A stretch of 64,000 nucleotides of DNA from Leptodactylus fallax (GCA_947044405.1 CAMRHE010000077.1:1240001-1304000); one strand, 5' to 3'; positions 29,301 to 36,409 are shown, counted from the first letter of the stretch. Made by a program: numbers and translations. Notes: a model not told the origin generated them from the letters alone.

Positions 29301-32300
29301 CCAAGTTAGCACTGTCAGCAGTATTACAGGGCCAAAACTGCTGATAGACTCTCCTACCTTTTTTAATGTATTCATTGTCTTACATTTATGCAGTATAAAA
29401 CAAAAATAAAAAGAACAGTGGGCTAAAATTATTGATGACCTATCCTAAGAACAGATTATTAATACCAGACGGTAGTCTGACACCTGATATCCCCACCAAT
29501 CAACTGCTCTCAGCAGCTGATACATAGAGAGTAAGGCAGAAGGCAGACAGCGCTGTTCTCTGTGTAGTGACCAGACCAGGTACTGTAGATCAGCTTCTAT
29601 TCATTTGAATGGCAGAGTGGGAGCTAAGCTGCAGTGACTCAGTTCAGCCACTACTCAGTGAACAGAGCTGTCTGCTTCCTGCTCTATTCTTTGTGTATTA
29701 GCTGCTGAGAACGGCTTATCAGTAAAAATGGCAGGTTTCAGACCCCCACAGATCTGACATTAGGGACCTATCTCTTAAGATTGATAATCAATTTCTTTAA
29801 ACCTGTAAAATCCCTTTAAGCATTAATAGTATAGCATTATAGCACTACCAACTCCCCAGGAGAGGGAATTTCCCCTTGCATTCTTACAGGGTATTCTGTA
29901 ATAAGAATGTTCAGCACTTAAATCACAACTTGTGCCGGCGGTTTCTGGGGTAGATAACCAAATGATCAATGTTTCCTGGACGCAGGAACACAATGGGGGA
30001 AGCAACAAAAATAAAAGTAATAATAACATTAACATAATGACAAACTCCCTTTTTAATAACCACTACATATAAAAGGATACATTTTCTTCTGAGGTACGGT
30101 AACAGCATTTGCTCTGGATCTGCTTTCTGCTCGATTATCTGTAGAGTAAAAAAAATAATGAAAAAGTTACATAGATACATAAAAAATGAAACAATATTAT
30201 TTCAGCATAGGAAAGATCACTAAAGCATTATGTGTAATACACAAGGGGACAATATACAGTGCTGAATCAAACATACAGATATTCAACGTCCATTGGTAGA
30301 ACCAGTGCAGTGAATTGTACTGAAGAGCTCATACATTCAGTGTGACCTCCTCTCTATCATATCAAACCCTTAAAGGTTAGTATGTCATATGAAAATGATC
30401 TTGTATTTCTCCCTAATTTATTATATGAAGTACATTCCCATTTATCTCCATCATATTCACATCTTTTCAACAGCATTTAAAGGGTCATTTTTTTTTTTTA
30501 GTTCATTGTCCACTAAAAAAAGATAGTAGGTGACAAAAGAAACAACTAACGCAGTACGACAAGAGAAAAATGTATTTATTGACATAGTGCCTATTGAATT
30601 GTATTAATACAAGTTAGTGTCATTGTTTTCTCAATCCCCTTACATCATTTATGCAACATGAACAAACTTCTCCTTTATATGGCATATTGTAGGATTTCTC
30701 TCCTTGCCTTAGTTGTATTACATTAAATTATATAATGCCAGTGTCATTTGGGAAGGGATAAATTGGGTGCAGGTATAGAGATGTGAAATCACATAATCCA
30801 CACAGTGATAAACATCTCACCAAACAATGTGCCGACATCAAACCAGGTGTATTCAAGGTGCTGCGGACTAAAGAGCCTTAGACTCGGAGGCTCAGTTGAT
30901 ACCATCCAAAAATAGATAAAAATCCAGCACCACTCAAAAAGTAAAAAGTAACTTTTATTCTTCAGTTAAAATCCATCTTGTGGACTACAGACCATGGCAC
31001 ACTTGTTACTCCCTCAACCACATTTTATAATAAAAATAAAAATGGTCAGCCCACAGATTGGTCCATAGAAATGTTGTCCAGACATCAGATATGTTATGTG
31101 ACCCCTGGTATCCAGGTATTTCACAGGTGAATAGTAGTTTATTGAGGGACAGAACCTGTATAGTATTACTAGTATTACTATATAACATCTCATCATGTCT
31201 ATCAGTGTCTGTGGAGAAGCAGCTCCCACATTCCTCTTCCTGTCTTCTCTCTCTTTTTTTTTTTTCTGAATGGTTAGCTTTATTTAAAAAAAAAAAAAAA
31301 AAAGCTTCACCATCTGTTATAATATACATGTAAATTCATCCTACACTTGATGAGTGTCAGGTAACACTGCCTAGTATATGCCAAGAGTCAAATGAGGATG
31401 GTGTGTGTGCAGTGATGGAACTACTGCCATAGCCCGGTTGGCCACTGCTGTTTTTTTTTTCTTAAAGAGGCTGTTACCGGCTGGATTATCCAGTAGGTAA
31501 TGGCCACTATTTACTTACCGATCCCCACTCCTGTCCACGGCTGCCTATGCTTCCCTTTCAGCCTCCAAAAGGTCCTGTGCACTGTGCTGAATGGAATAAG
31601 CCCGATGTACAATGCATGGGGCCCCTTGCAGAGCTAAAGGCTGATGAGGCATCAGATGCGACCGCGGGCAGAAGTAGGGATCAGTAAATAAATAGCGGCC
31701 ATTACCTGCTGGAGTAATCCAGCAGATAGCAGCCTAAAGTCACTGGGGGGGGGGGGGTACTTACTGCATGGGTGCCTGTAAAGGGGGCAATTACTGCATG
31801 AGAGCCAATAAAACAGCAGTATACTTTGGGCGAGGGCAATAAAGGATTCAGCATATAGTATGGGGACCAATAAGGAGGTAATATACCATGTGTGGGTGTA
31901 AGTAAGGGGGTCTTTATACCATGTGGGGCCAGTAAAGGGAGCGTTATACCATGTGTGGTACCAGTAAGGGGGTTTTAAACAATGTGGGCATTGATAAAGG
32001 GGGCATTATATCGTATGAGGGCCAGGAAAGGGGCGTTATACCATGTGAGGTTCAGGAAAGGGGCCGGTAAAGAAAGCTTCATATCATTTGGGAGCCAGTA
32101 AAGGGAGCATTATACCATGTAGGGGCCCAGTCAAAGGTTTGCTATAGGGCCCTGTTTATGATAGTTATGCCCCTATGTGTGTGTCACATGCCCAATGCTT
32201 TGTTTAGTCCTATACAGATAGTTCATGGATGCATTACATATGACTGATAGGTCCATTCTACAATGCAGAGCCAGGAGCTACCAACTGATATAAAACAGTT

Positions 32301-35300
32301 ATATGAGCAGAATGTTATGTCCATGCATATTAGAAATCAACATGAATTCATATTACAGGTGCATCTCAATAAATTAGAATATTATTGAACGTTCATTCAT
32401 TTCAGTAATTCAGTAATACAATCCATAATCAGCGTCTTCCATGATTGTGTGTCCTACTGAACCAGACTGAGGGACCATTTAAAGGCTTAGGAAACCTTGG
32501 CAGGTGACACACTGAATTTACTATACTGAACTTTTTCACAATATTCTAATTTTCTTAGATTTGGGTTTTCATTACCTGTAATCCATAATCAACATTTACA
32601 GAAATTTATTTTGAAGTCGGAGTTGGATTCTGTAACTTTTTTCTGACTCCACCTAAAAAAATAAATTTTTGGCCAGGTGTGCACCCCATTGTAAATTAAG
32701 TGAATCTTTCTGCAGTGCAGGGGTTATCAAATCCCTTTACTTTTTCAACTATAACTCGCAGTCACTACCAGCTAATCCAGGAATTATAAACCAATAGAAA
32801 AATATTTAATGCATATAAAATATAAAACATATAAAAATTATTTAATACACAAAAAATTATTAAAATCAACATTGACCGGGGCACAATGGCACACATCTGG
32901 TGGGGATGTACACTCCTATGCCCCTGTTGGTCGGATGTCCGTCGTATCATTCAGACGGTCACTGGCATTGCTTTGGATGATGACCCTACTCCTTTCTATC
33001 TTCCCGCGTAAGTTTAGAAAGCACACCCGTAAGTTATTAGTTTCCTGTTAGTAGCACAGTTATTGTTTCACTCCTCCCCTCCTATGTTCCTCCCTGCTCT
33101 CCACCTGCCATTTCTTGTTTTCCCCCTACCATCCTTTCCGTTCCCTAACTCTCCCTCCACCATGCCTACCCCTTATTGTTGATGCCTTGTTTGACTTGTT
33201 TTTTGTGATAACTAAAATTTAAATAAAATTCTTAATGTTAAAAAAATTATTAAAATCAAGAAGATCTCAAAAATATCCTTCACTGTGAGGCCCTTTTTTA
33301 ATAATAGTATGCTTCTAGGCTTATCTCTGTGATAAGTCTAGAAGCATACTATAGTCTAAAAAAAACCCCCCAAAAAACCAGCAAATTAATATAAAAATGC
33401 AATAAAATGTAAAACCAAAGTCACACGTGGAAGTTCTTCAGCCAAATAGCTTCAAAACCAAAATCCTTCCATACAAATAGTTAACTTCATGCAACTGGTT
33501 AATTTCATGTACAGTAGTAGGGTAAATAAAAGTCACCAGTGCAAAAATCAAAGTGGGGACCAAAGTCTGAAGTTCAGTTCTAAATGTCCTTACTGCCAGC
33601 ACTGGAATCTATTCTGTATACTGTATATAGACAGCAAGTTTTAGCAAGTAAATGTTATTGTTTGTTTAATGTAAAGTGATGCAATTTTCCAATGTACTTT
33701 CTATACCAGATTTCTAGATCTCTTCTTGTTGTCGTTCTTTTTTATGTCCAGTGGATAAAAATCAGCCTCTGGTCATGTGATGGCTTGTTTTACATTTTTA
33801 TTCTGTTTTTGTATTAATTTGCTGAATTTCTGTTTTTTTATTATTATACTTTTTCTGTATGTATATATTCTATATATATTATTATGTTCATTATTATTAT
33901 GCTGTTTTTAGTTTGCTCCTTATCGTATAACTTTGAGGGCCCTCAGTGAAAGCTATTTTTGAGATCTCCTTGATTTGAATACATTTTTATTTGATATATT
34001 TCATAGATGCATTTATTTATTTTGTATGCTTTATATTTATTTTTCCATTGACTAATTCCTGGGTTAGCTGGTAGCTTATTATTGTATACACGGTATATAT
34101 GGTTTTTGGTTGAAAAGGTATATCCTACCAGTTGATGTTTTTCTTTTAACTGGAACCAGTTAAGGCTAGGTTCACATCTGCTTTGGAGTCTCTGTAGGTG
34201 CAAATTCCGCCAGCAATTAGTGGAGAGAAAATTCCTGCATGGAAGACTTTTCTCTCCGCTGGTTTCAGTATAAAGACAGCAATAACCCAACGGACCCCAT
34301 TATAGTCTATGGGGTCTGTGGGTAACCGCTGTTTTAGTGGACGCAGTGAACCTCGCCTAACTATTTGGGTTGTGTTATATCTGGTGAGCTAATTATATCA
34401 GCATTAAAGTTGCCATATAGCCCTAGCCTAATTGGAGGTCCGCAAGTGCCATGAGTGCGTCATGTGATGGTTGTTTATTGGGTTGGTGCCATATGATTTA
34501 CTTTGATGCAGCTCTGTATGCCACAGATCAGGGGATGCACTCACTTCAGACACATCTGTTTACACTCTGCTCTGATAAGCATGCGCGCCACAGGCACAGA
34601 CGCCTTCTCCATACCTGGAAATCCTGAGTCCTCCCCTTCCTCCTTCATGATCTCAGCCAGTTCTCTCTACTGCCATTGGGACTCCTATTAAAAGGCCCCT
34701 ACACAGCACTATTATTGGTTTAGGAGGTATTTGGGAACCTGACAGATTTCCTTTTATGTATCAATAAATGGTGGCTAAAATAGCGAGTCTATCCACACTC
34801 ATTAGAATACCTTTAAACAGGACAATGATCTATAATGAATGGCTGCACTAACATTTGTACACAATAACCTCAGTGCACCCATTCATTTACAGTTTCTTGG
34901 CTGCATCCCTGCATAGAGAGAAGGTGCAGACCATCGCGCATCTTTCATTCTGCATAACAGATGCGATCACTTGGCAAATGATCTTCGGCTTAATGGGTGT
35001 CTGATCTTTGTCCTGTACATATGGTCAGATATGATCGGAAATTAGCATTAGTACACATGGTTGTTCCTGATAATTGTTTGATTAATGGAGTCATGTAAAG
35101 TCCTATTGCTATCAATGTTAAATCTGGCATACTTTTTCACCAATCTCATATAGTAGTAGAAACACCTTGAGACTGAAGCCCCATGTTGCGGAAACACGGC
35201 TTTTTTTGTTGCAGATTTTGCTGCGTTTTTTTGATCCAAAAATTGCTACAAAAGGAATTAGAAATATATATGAAGCTCTTATACTTCTACCTTCTGCTCA

Positions 35301-36409
35301 ATCCACTCCTGGCTTTGGCTCAAAAAACCACTGCAAAATCTGCAATAATTAAAGCTGCATTTCCACAACGTGGGACCTCAGCCTGAATGTGACTGGCCTG
35401 GGAAAGGTAGACTATGCTCTCATATTCTAATATGTTCTAATATATAATTGTATTTTTTCAGATTCTTTTCCACATCTTCATGCTGCTGGCTCTAAGCTGT
35501 TATATATGCAGTATGTGACCGAAAGGGAATTTGGTACATATTTGACTGTGTAACCAATGTGTAAGTGTTCAGTCCCAGCTGTTCTTCATGTTACAAGATA
35601 ATAAAACCTCGGAGAAGAATGATGTGAATAAATGAGTATTTAATCATTTTAATCTGATTTTCTTACAATTCAACTATGAAACACCAAAAACCATCATGGA
35701 ATTAGAAAAAAGCGATAGATAACATGATCAGGAGGCTAGCATAGAATTCAGTGTTCCTCATGATACTGATTGAAAATATACTGTTGATACAGATTCTCAC
35801 AAAGGTTGTTATACTAGCCGATAGCAGAAACGTATCGTAACATATCGTAGAAAAACTTATAAATTAGCAGCACGAGCAGATGGATATCAAATCCAATGTA
35901 ATACTACAAAAATCTATGCATGCTATAGTATATCCACCTATATATTAGGTAAAATACAGCTGGGAATACCAGGAATATTGGATAACAGCAAGCTATGCAG
36001 CATCAGTCAATGCCAAGAAGCAGCTTTAATCACGGGTACAGTAATGGGCACCAGAGTAGAGATTGGATGTAAGAGAGTGGGTGCGGGTCCAAATCTGTGC
36101 AAATAGTTTCATGAAATGGACGGTGGTCTTAACATCAAAACATTACAAAAATTGGGCTTGCTCAGCTTAGTGAAGACATCCCAGAGGTAATCTATATGGT
36201 ATATCCGAGATAAATGTAAAGACTGTCTACATGATCTATACAATTTGTATGTAAAATAAAGACATTCCAATTGTTAATACAGGAAGGGGCTCATTACAGG
36301 TAAAAGATAAAGGTAAAAATGCTGCCAAATATGTAGGTTATTTATATCCACCTACCTTTCTTCCATTTACAAAAAAGATAAGCTGATCAGATGTAGCACC
36401 TACAACCAT
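57..36409 (-). CDS. aox: AOX gene A: aldehyde oxidase-like, exons 1-21 (5' part; continues past left edge)
   Basis: Cytosolic molybdo-flavoenzyme of the xanthine oxidase family, expected to oxidise aldehydes and N-heterocycles using Moco, FAD and two [2Fe-2S] clusters with O2 as acceptor. Twenty-one exons join in phase into 782 residues with no stop or frameshift. Domains: plant-type [2Fe-2S] domain (residues 1-100; Cys47, 52, 55, 77), second [2Fe-2S] domain (Cys117, 120, 152, 154), acidic linker (170-190), FAD domain (about 218-535; VGNTNIG at 260-266, SLGGH at 348-352), hammerhead and first Moco domain (from about 569; GEAVYCDD). It reads as AOX rather than XDH because of [15 protein letters not shown] and the lack of the FFPGYR NAD-loop motif. 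The start is an ATG with ACC before it and G after it. The catalytic 3' third lies beyond the window. Gene B, 715 bp upstream, is a paralogue. Family function is known; orthology to a particular vertebrate AOX is inferred. Confidence 0.93.
537..935. repeat. TTAA-ended palindromic MITE (piggyBac-like)
   Basis: Starts TTAAAGGGGTTCTCC and ends GACAACCCCTTTAA, with TTAA at both ends. The interior contains long inverted segments (CTGCTCCTATT against AATAGGAGCAGG). Non-coding. Family assignment rests on the TTAA ends only. Confidence 0.6.
1655..1698. repeat. (AT)n microsatellite
   Basis: Uninterrupted AT dinucleotide tract of about 44 bp in gene A intron 20, followed by ACACA. Confidence 0.95.
1812..1908 (-). 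CDS. aox: AOX gene A exon 20
   Basis: Residues 709-741 with [19 protein letters not shown], matching the AOX segment before the first Moco-contacting motif. Acceptor TTATTAAAG, donor GTATGA, phase 1. Confidence 0.93.
2026..2622. repeat. Interspersed repeat, two related halves
   Basis: Two diverged copies of GGCAGCATGTTAT-(A/T)GAGCAGGAG, each with a GGCAGCC or AGTAGGACC core, ending GGATTCCTTTAA. A third copy lies at 25912-26232. Non-coding, unclassified. Confidence 0.55.
2881..2930. repeat. (AT)n(AC)n microsatellite
   Basis: Twenty-one AT units followed by ACACACAC, starting 13 bp inside the intron after the exon 19 donor of gene A. Confidence 0.95.
2944..3066 (-). CDS. aox: AOX gene A exon 19
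   Basis: Residues 668-708: [14 protein letters not shown], then [18 protein letters not shown]. Acceptor TTTGTAAAG, donor GTAACA. The exon sits between an 11-copy minisatellite in the upstream intron and an (AT)n/(CA)n tract 13 bp beyond its donor. Confidence 0.94.
3155..3536. repeat. Minisatellite, 11 copies of a 32-41 bp unit
   Basis: Repeated ACACAGTCTCACTA(T/C)(G/A)TA(A/T)C then AAGTATTTCT, with variable spacers TTTTACTA or TTACTA. Located in intron 18, its proximal edge about 90 bp before exon 19. The spacers are themselves repetitive, so it is a plain tandem array. Confidence 0.92.
3735..4113. repeat. Palindromic MITE (TTAA-type family)
   Basis: Inverted arms: TTAGGAAAGGACATCAATTA near 3750 against TAATTGATGACCTTTCCTAA near 4055, with a central CTGCAGCCTCTTCA palindrome. 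It ends AACCCCTTTA where it meets the next MITE. Confidence 0.55.
4117..4334. repeat. PIF/Harbinger-like MITE, family A
   Basis: 218-bp near-perfect palindrome starting GGCTGAGGCCCCACGTTGCG and ending CAACGTGGGGCTTTAGCC, flanked by TTA on both sides. Other family A copies: 13837, 15642, 24127 and 35170. Confidence 0.75.
4728..4807. repeat. Inverted repeat, about 30-bp arms
   Basis: AGAGCCTTTGTTATAGGGCAG followed by a GGGGGAAGC segment, mirrored as GCTTCCTCCCTGCCCTATAACAAAGGCTCT, with a loop of about 20 bp. The arms are nearly perfect, so recent or constrained. Confidence 0.8.
5165..5795 (+). pseudogene. Tc1-like transposase remnant (dead)
   Basis: In shifting frames the sequence encodes pieces of a Tc1-type DDE transposase: [54 protein letters not shown] and a [13 protein letters not shown] segment, followed by [14 protein letters not shown]. 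Stops and frameshifts break it throughout and no intact N-terminal HTH is seen. The same subfamily occurs on the minus strand at 18729-19260. It lies in gene A intron 18. Confidence 0.75.
5800..7310. other. Intron 18 stretch without recognised features
   Basis: No coding exon or classified repeat was recognised. It contains T-rich tracts near 6281 and 6332 and an ordinary AT-rich background. A CTCCTTTAA end near 7232 suggests an eroded TTAA-type MITE. Confidence 0.4.
7315..7441 (-). CDS. aox: AOX gene A exon 18
   Basis: Residues 625-667: [19 protein letters not shown], followed by the DVPGTNDFS loop. Acceptor TGTCATAG, donor GTAAGT, phase 0. Confidence 0.94.
8555..8760. repeat. Minisatellite, about 31-33 bp unit, GGGGCCATAAAAAGGGG
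   Basis: About six irregular copies of ATATACTGTGT then GGGGCCATAAAAAGGGG. It belongs to the ACTGTG(N)GGGG-core group also seen at 28300, 31750, 43696 and 50815. A poly(G) run follows at 8783. Confidence 0.75.
8959..8991. repeat. (AT)n microsatellite
   Basis: Pure AT tract of about 33 bp, 70 bp beyond the exon 17 donor of gene A. Confidence 0.95.
9061..9230 (-). CDS. aox: AOX gene A exon 17 (hammerhead domain)
   Basis: Residues 569-625 with [27 protein letters not shown] and [11 protein letters not shown], the canonical start of the a/b hammerhead domain. Acceptor TTTTACAG, donor GTGAGT, phase 2. Confidence 0.95.
9370..10380. other. T-rich intron 16 stretch, no gene
   Basis: From 9490 to 9900 the plus strand is mostly T with many homopolymer runs. 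After 9960 the base composition rises toward GC (CCATACAGCGCTCATTGAGCGCTG is palindromic around 10140). No coding signal recognised. Confidence 0.5.
10420..10744. repeat. PIF/Harbinger-like MITE, family B
   Basis: Starts GGCTAAGGCCCCACTTAG and ends GCAACGTGGGTCCTTAGCC. The interior shows the family B signatures GTGTGGATGAGATTA and GACATGCTG. About 325 bp and palindromic. Confidence 0.65.
10938..11573. mobile_element. Non-autonomous transposon with CCGTGTTTCTCC ends
   Basis: Left end TACCGTGTTTCTCCGAAAAT, right end TTTTTTGGAGAAACACGGTA, an inverted pair of about 18 bp. After the left end runs GGGCTTATTTTCGAGGTAGG. It contains a long T run at 11283-11313. It sits inside an older palindromic repeat whose CAAGCAATAGGAG motif appears on both sides. 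Confidence 0.6.
12203..12301 (-). CDS. aox: AOX gene A exon 16 (interdomain linker)
   Basis: Thirty-three codons (536-568) that fit the variable linker between the FAD and Moco halves and end in QKYQ. Acceptor TACTCTAG, donor GTAAAA, phase 0 on both sides. Weakly conserved, so placement relies on splice sites, phase and order. Confidence 0.8.
12515..12835. repeat. Palindromic MITE (TTAA-type family)
   Basis: Starts TTTAAAGGGTAATTCCAG and ends GGGGATAACCTCTTTTTAA, with a central CCACTGATCACTAGAATAGG motif, the usual structure of this frog repeat class. Intron 15 of gene A. Confidence 0.5.
12945..13116 (-). CDS. aox: AOX gene A exon 15
   Basis: Residues 478-535; the [20 protein letters not shown] motif closes the FAD domain. 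Three Phe codons form a run of nine T, a possible slippage site. Acceptor TAACCAG, donor GTAGGT, phase 0. Confidence 0.92.
13204..13388 (-). CDS. aox: AOX gene A exon 14
   Basis: Residues 417-478; [13 protein letters not shown] and a [10 protein letters not shown] segment are hallmarks of the C-terminal FAD subdomain (CO-dehydrogenase flavoprotein C-terminal domain). Acceptor CCAACAG, donor GTTTGC, phase 2. The following intron is only 87 bp. Confidence 0.93.
13499..13762. repeat. MITE family C (GGTTCACACTAG ends)
   Basis: Starts CAGGTTCACACTAGCATTC and ends CGGAACGCTAGTGTGAACCT, with CTTCTCTCTCC and TCTATGAGGTCTGTGGG inside. Other copies: 34153, 53700 and 59013; fragments at 17935 and 42122. 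Confidence 0.7.
13837..14058. repeat. PIF/Harbinger-like MITE, family A
   Basis: GGCTAAGTCGCCACGTTGCG to GCAATGTGGGGCCTCACCC, with TAA on both sides. The right-hand TAA (14059-14061) is also the left target site of the next MITE. Confidence 0.72.
14062..14385. repeat. PIF/Harbinger-like MITE, family B
   Basis: GGCTGAAACCCCACATTGTG to CTTCGTGGGGGCTTAGCC, flanked by TAA (14059-14061 and 14386-14388). Inner motifs: GGATGGGATTCTGGCTAATC and CTCAGCATGTCAATTATACC. Confidence 0.75.
14440..14752. repeat. Interspersed repeat with GGTTTAGTGTCCCAAAT arms
   Basis: GGTTTAGTGTCCCAAAT at about 14497 is repeated at 14711 and appears inverted as ATTTGGGACACTAAACC at 14672. Non-coding and unclassified. Confidence 0.5.
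14934..15046 (-). CDS. aox: AOX gene A exon 13
   Basis: Residues 379-416, containing DDFFNSKES and [19 protein letters not shown] carries FFPGYRKT-type residues here for NAD binding; gene A lacks them, as expected for an oxidase using O2. The reading frame is open past the donor GTGTTG, so the exon end is set by phase with exon 14. Confidence 0.88.
15254..15473. repeat. Palindromic MITE (GGCTAGGTTCACATG ends)
   Basis: TAGGCTAGGTTCACATGGCG opens and ACGTGTGAACCTAGCCA closes the element; central CCGATGTAGGCATCGGCATT palindrome. About 220 bp, gene A intron 12. Confidence 0.65.
15478..16098. repeat. Palindromic MITE split by a nested MITE
   Basis: Left arm GGAGTCTGTCAGCTGGAAAA, right arm GTTGACAGACTCCCTTTAAA. 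Both halves carry mirrored copies of TTCTTATTCTGC and ATTTAATTCTTATGC. The family A MITE at 15642-15857 interrupts it. Confidence 0.6.
15642..15857. repeat. PIF/Harbinger-like MITE, family A (nested)
   Basis: GGCTGAGGCCCCACGTTGCA to GCAACATGGGGCCTTAGGC with TTA on both sides (15639-15641, 15858-15860), inside the palindromic MITE at 15478-16098. Confidence 0.72.
16914..17007 (-). CDS. aox: AOX gene A exon 12 (FAD motif)
   Basis: Residues 348-379, starting [20 protein letters not shown], the strongly conserved flavin-contacting motif of AOX/XDH. Acceptor TTGTTCCAG, donor GTAAGT, phase 1. Confidence 0.94.
17498..17649 (-). CDS. aox: AOX gene A exon 11
   Basis: Residues 297-347: [15 protein letters not shown], then a helical stretch ending [10 protein letters not shown], the segment before the second FAD motif. 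Acceptor CCATTCAG, donor GTATGT, phase 0. Confidence 0.92.
18380..18472 (-). CDS. aox: AOX gene A exon 10
   Basis: Residues 266-297, [16 protein letters not shown], continuing the FAD domain. Acceptor TCCTCCAG, donor GTACGT, phase 1. Confidence 0.92.
18729..19260 (-). pseudogene. Tc1-like transposase remnant, interrupted by a MITE
   Basis: On the minus strand [36 protein letters not shown] and AQRYVQDIL are recognisable as the centre of a Tc1-type DDE transposase. A family B MITE (18924-19136) splits it; removing that MITE restores an open frame across the junction (ending SPPLEAEDGQ). Neither the HTH nor the catalytic tail remains. Confidence 0.68.
18924..19136. repeat. PIF/Harbinger-like MITE, family B (nested)
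   Basis: GACTGAAGCCCCACATGGC to ATGTGGTGTCTTAGCC, flanked by TAA on both sides (18921-18923, 19137-19139); inserted into a Tc1-like pseudogene. Confidence 0.72.
20436..20580 (-). CDS. aox: AOX gene A exon 9 (FAD-binding)
   Basis: Residues 218-266. W237 begins the [11 protein letters not shown] segment; [14 protein letters not shown] is the FAD-contacting loop of the VAO-type flavin domain. Acceptor TCTGCCCAG, donor GTGAGT, phase 1. Confidence 0.94.
20695..21060. repeat. Palindromic MITE (TTAA-type family)
   Basis: From CTTAAAGGAACATAGTC to TATAACCCTTTTAAC. It holds GATCAGTGGGGGTCTTGGTG and CCTATCCTATGGATAAGGG, the usual inner palindromes of this class. Intron 8 of gene A. Confidence 0.5.
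21131..21211 (-). CDS. aox: AOX gene A exon 8
   Basis: Residues 191-217, ending [12 protein letters not shown], the AOX motif at the entry of the FAD domain. Acceptor TTTTAG, donor GTAAGT, phase 0 on both sides. Confidence 0.9.
21341..21403 (-). CDS. aox: AOX gene A exon 7 (acidic linker)
   Basis: Twenty-one codons rich in Asn, Gln, Asp and Glu (residues 170-190), the variable linker between the iron-sulfur and FAD domains. Acceptor CTATCCAG, donor GTAAGT, both phase 0. Sequence conservation is low here, so the call rests on splice sites, phase and position. Confidence 0.82.
22244..22305 (-). CDS. aox: AOX gene A exon 6 (CRC motif)
   Basis: Residues 149-169, [20 protein letters not shown]; Cys152 and Cys154 complete the second [2Fe-2S] cluster. 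The intron between exons 5 and 6 is only 164 bp. Donor GTGAAC, phase 0. Confidence 0.94.
22470..22596 (-). CDS. aox: AOX gene A exon 5 (second cluster)
   Basis: Residues 107-148; [20 protein letters not shown] holds Cys117 and Cys120 of the second [2Fe-2S] cluster, and [11 protein letters not shown] follows. The donor GTATGT splits a Gly codon completed by exon 6. Confidence 0.94.
22600..24120. other. Intron 4 stretch without recognised features
   Basis: No exon, tRNA or classified repeat was recognised in this AT-rich stretch. The scattered open frames are short and show no family motifs. Confidence 0.45.
24127..24282. repeat. MITE family A fragment
   Basis: TTTTGTTGCAGATTTTGCTG and GGCTTTGGCTCAAAAAACTG match the family A interior; the left terminal GGCTGAGGCCCC is missing and the right end reads GTTTGGCCTCAGC. 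Confidence 0.6.
24372..24480 (-). CDS. aox: AOX gene A exon 4
   Basis: Residues 70-106; ANACL supplies the fourth cluster ligand Cys77, followed by the AOX-typical [19 protein letters not shown]. Phase requires the acceptor ATCTAG (AG at 24481-24482). A second AG 11 nt further in (24470-24471) would shift the frame. The donor is CAG/GTGAGT. Confidence 0.92.
24500..25478. repeat. Tandem array, about 34-bp unit, filling intron 3
   Basis: More than 20 copies of ATACTGTATATAATAATAGC then ATCCCACAAACACT. A higher-order segment with ATATAATCAGTATATAATAG recurs at 24731, 24973 (242 bp apart) and 25351. The array occupies most of the 1.2-kb intron between gene A exons 3 and 4. Confidence 0.92.
25708..25804 (-). 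CDS. aox: AOX gene A exon 3 ([2Fe-2S] cluster loop)
   Basis: Residues 38-70 with [14 protein letters not shown], giving three of the four Cys ligands (47, 52, 55) of the first [2Fe-2S] cluster. The acceptor is TTTTTCCAG; the donor GTATCC leaves phase 2. The 3' boundary is set by the only GT before an in-frame TAG. Confidence 0.93.
25912..26480. repeat. Two adjacent interspersed repeats
   Basis: 25912-26232 starts TTTTAAGGGAACCTGGCAGG and ends GACAGGTTTCCTTTAA, the same family as 2026-2622. It abuts a second repeat (26233-26480; TTTGTCACCAGGATGAAGC, ATATGCAAATGAGCAG), which recurs inverted at 44810-45190. Confidence 0.55.
26965..27500. repeat. MITE with GGCGTTCACACTAC ends
   Basis: Starts AGGGGGCGTTCACACTACCG and ends GGTAGTGTGAACCCTCCCT. 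The interior is filled with GTCCGTTA/TAACGGAC motifs in both orientations, making a long imperfect hairpin. Gene A intron 2. Confidence 0.68.
28300..28960. repeat. G-rich minisatellite, about 32-36 bp unit
   Basis: About 18 copies of GACATGAATCTGTGGGGGAC then AACCTGGAGTGG; some units read ATACTGTGGGGGC. It produces long proline-rich open frames on the minus strand and glycine-rich ones on the plus strand, which are artefacts of the repeat. Confidence 0.92.
29425..29820. repeat. Palindromic MITE (TTAA-type family)
   Basis: ATTATTGATGACCTATCCTA near 29429 is mirrored by GGGACCTATCTCTTAAGATT near 29763. The centre has CTGCTCTCAGCAGCTGATAC, and it ends AAATCCCTTTAA. Confidence 0.5.
30081..30138 (-). 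CDS. aox: AOX gene A exon 2
   Basis: Residues 19-38, containing [13 protein letters not shown], the conserved helix before the first cluster loop. The acceptor is CTCTACAG and the donor GTATCC; the exon ends one base into the next codon, which exon 3 completes as Leu. Confidence 0.92.
30145..31460. other. Intron 1 stretch, no gene recognised
   Basis: AT-rich sequence upstream of gene A exon 2. A run of A (31287-31303) and of T (31254-31265) are the only notable tracts. No conserved coding motif in either strand. Confidence 0.4.
31465..32150. repeat. Composite repeat: palindrome plus minisatellite
   Basis: 31465-31735 is a hairpin (GGATTATCCAGTAGGTAATG against CATTACCTGCTGGAGTAATC). It is followed by about 11 units of TTATACCATGTG-GGGCCAGTAAAGGG. 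The same palindrome and minisatellite pairing occurs, reversed, at 50815-51310. Confidence 0.7.
32352..32606. repeat. Truncated MITE (GTGCATCTCAATAAATTAG end)
   Basis: Left terminal GGTGCATCTCAATAAATTAG and about 250 bp closely matching the complete copy at 48046-48422; the right terminal is absent. Confidence 0.75.
32870..33240 (+). mobile_element. L1-type LINE, 5'-truncated 3' end
   Basis: Encodes the last part of an L1 ORF2 ([31 protein letters not shown]), then a short 3' UTR with AATAAA at 33221-33226. It is bounded by a 19-bp direct repeat beginning AAAAAATTATTAAAATC (32851-32869 and 33241-33259), the target duplication. Only about 370 bp long, antisense within gene A intron 1. Confidence 0.85.
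33260..34145. other. Intron 1 stretch, no gene recognised
   Basis: AT-rich. A short hairpin (GCTTCTAGGCTTATCTC against GATAAGTCTAGAAGC, 33311-33347) is the only structure noticed; no coding motifs. Confidence 0.4.
34153..34360. repeat. MITE family C
   Basis: AGGCTAGGTTCACATCTGC to GACGCAGTGAACCTCGCCTA, with GACTTTTCTCTCCGC and ATAGTCTATGGGGTCTGTGG inside. Confidence 0.65.
35170..35384. repeat. PIF/Harbinger-like MITE, family A
   Basis: GACTGAAGCCCCATGTTGCG to CACAACGTGGGACCTCAGCC; the arms share TTGTTGCAGATTTTGCTGCG and its complement. Gene A intron 1. Confidence 0.7.
35390..36350. other. Intron 1 proximal stretch, no gene recognised
   Basis: About 950 bp directly downstream of gene A exon 1 with no identified repeat or coding motif. 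Any intronic enhancer here could not be recognised by eye. Confidence 0.4.
36356..36409 (-). CDS. aox: AOX gene A exon 1 (start codon)
   Basis: Eighteen codons from the initiator ATG; the peptide ends FFVNGRK, the canonical first strand of the AOX/XDH ferredoxin domain. The donor after AAG reads GTAGGT, phase 0. The ATG context is ACCATGG. A TATA box lies about 80 bp upstream, so the 5' UTR is probably short and unspliced. Confidence 0.9.
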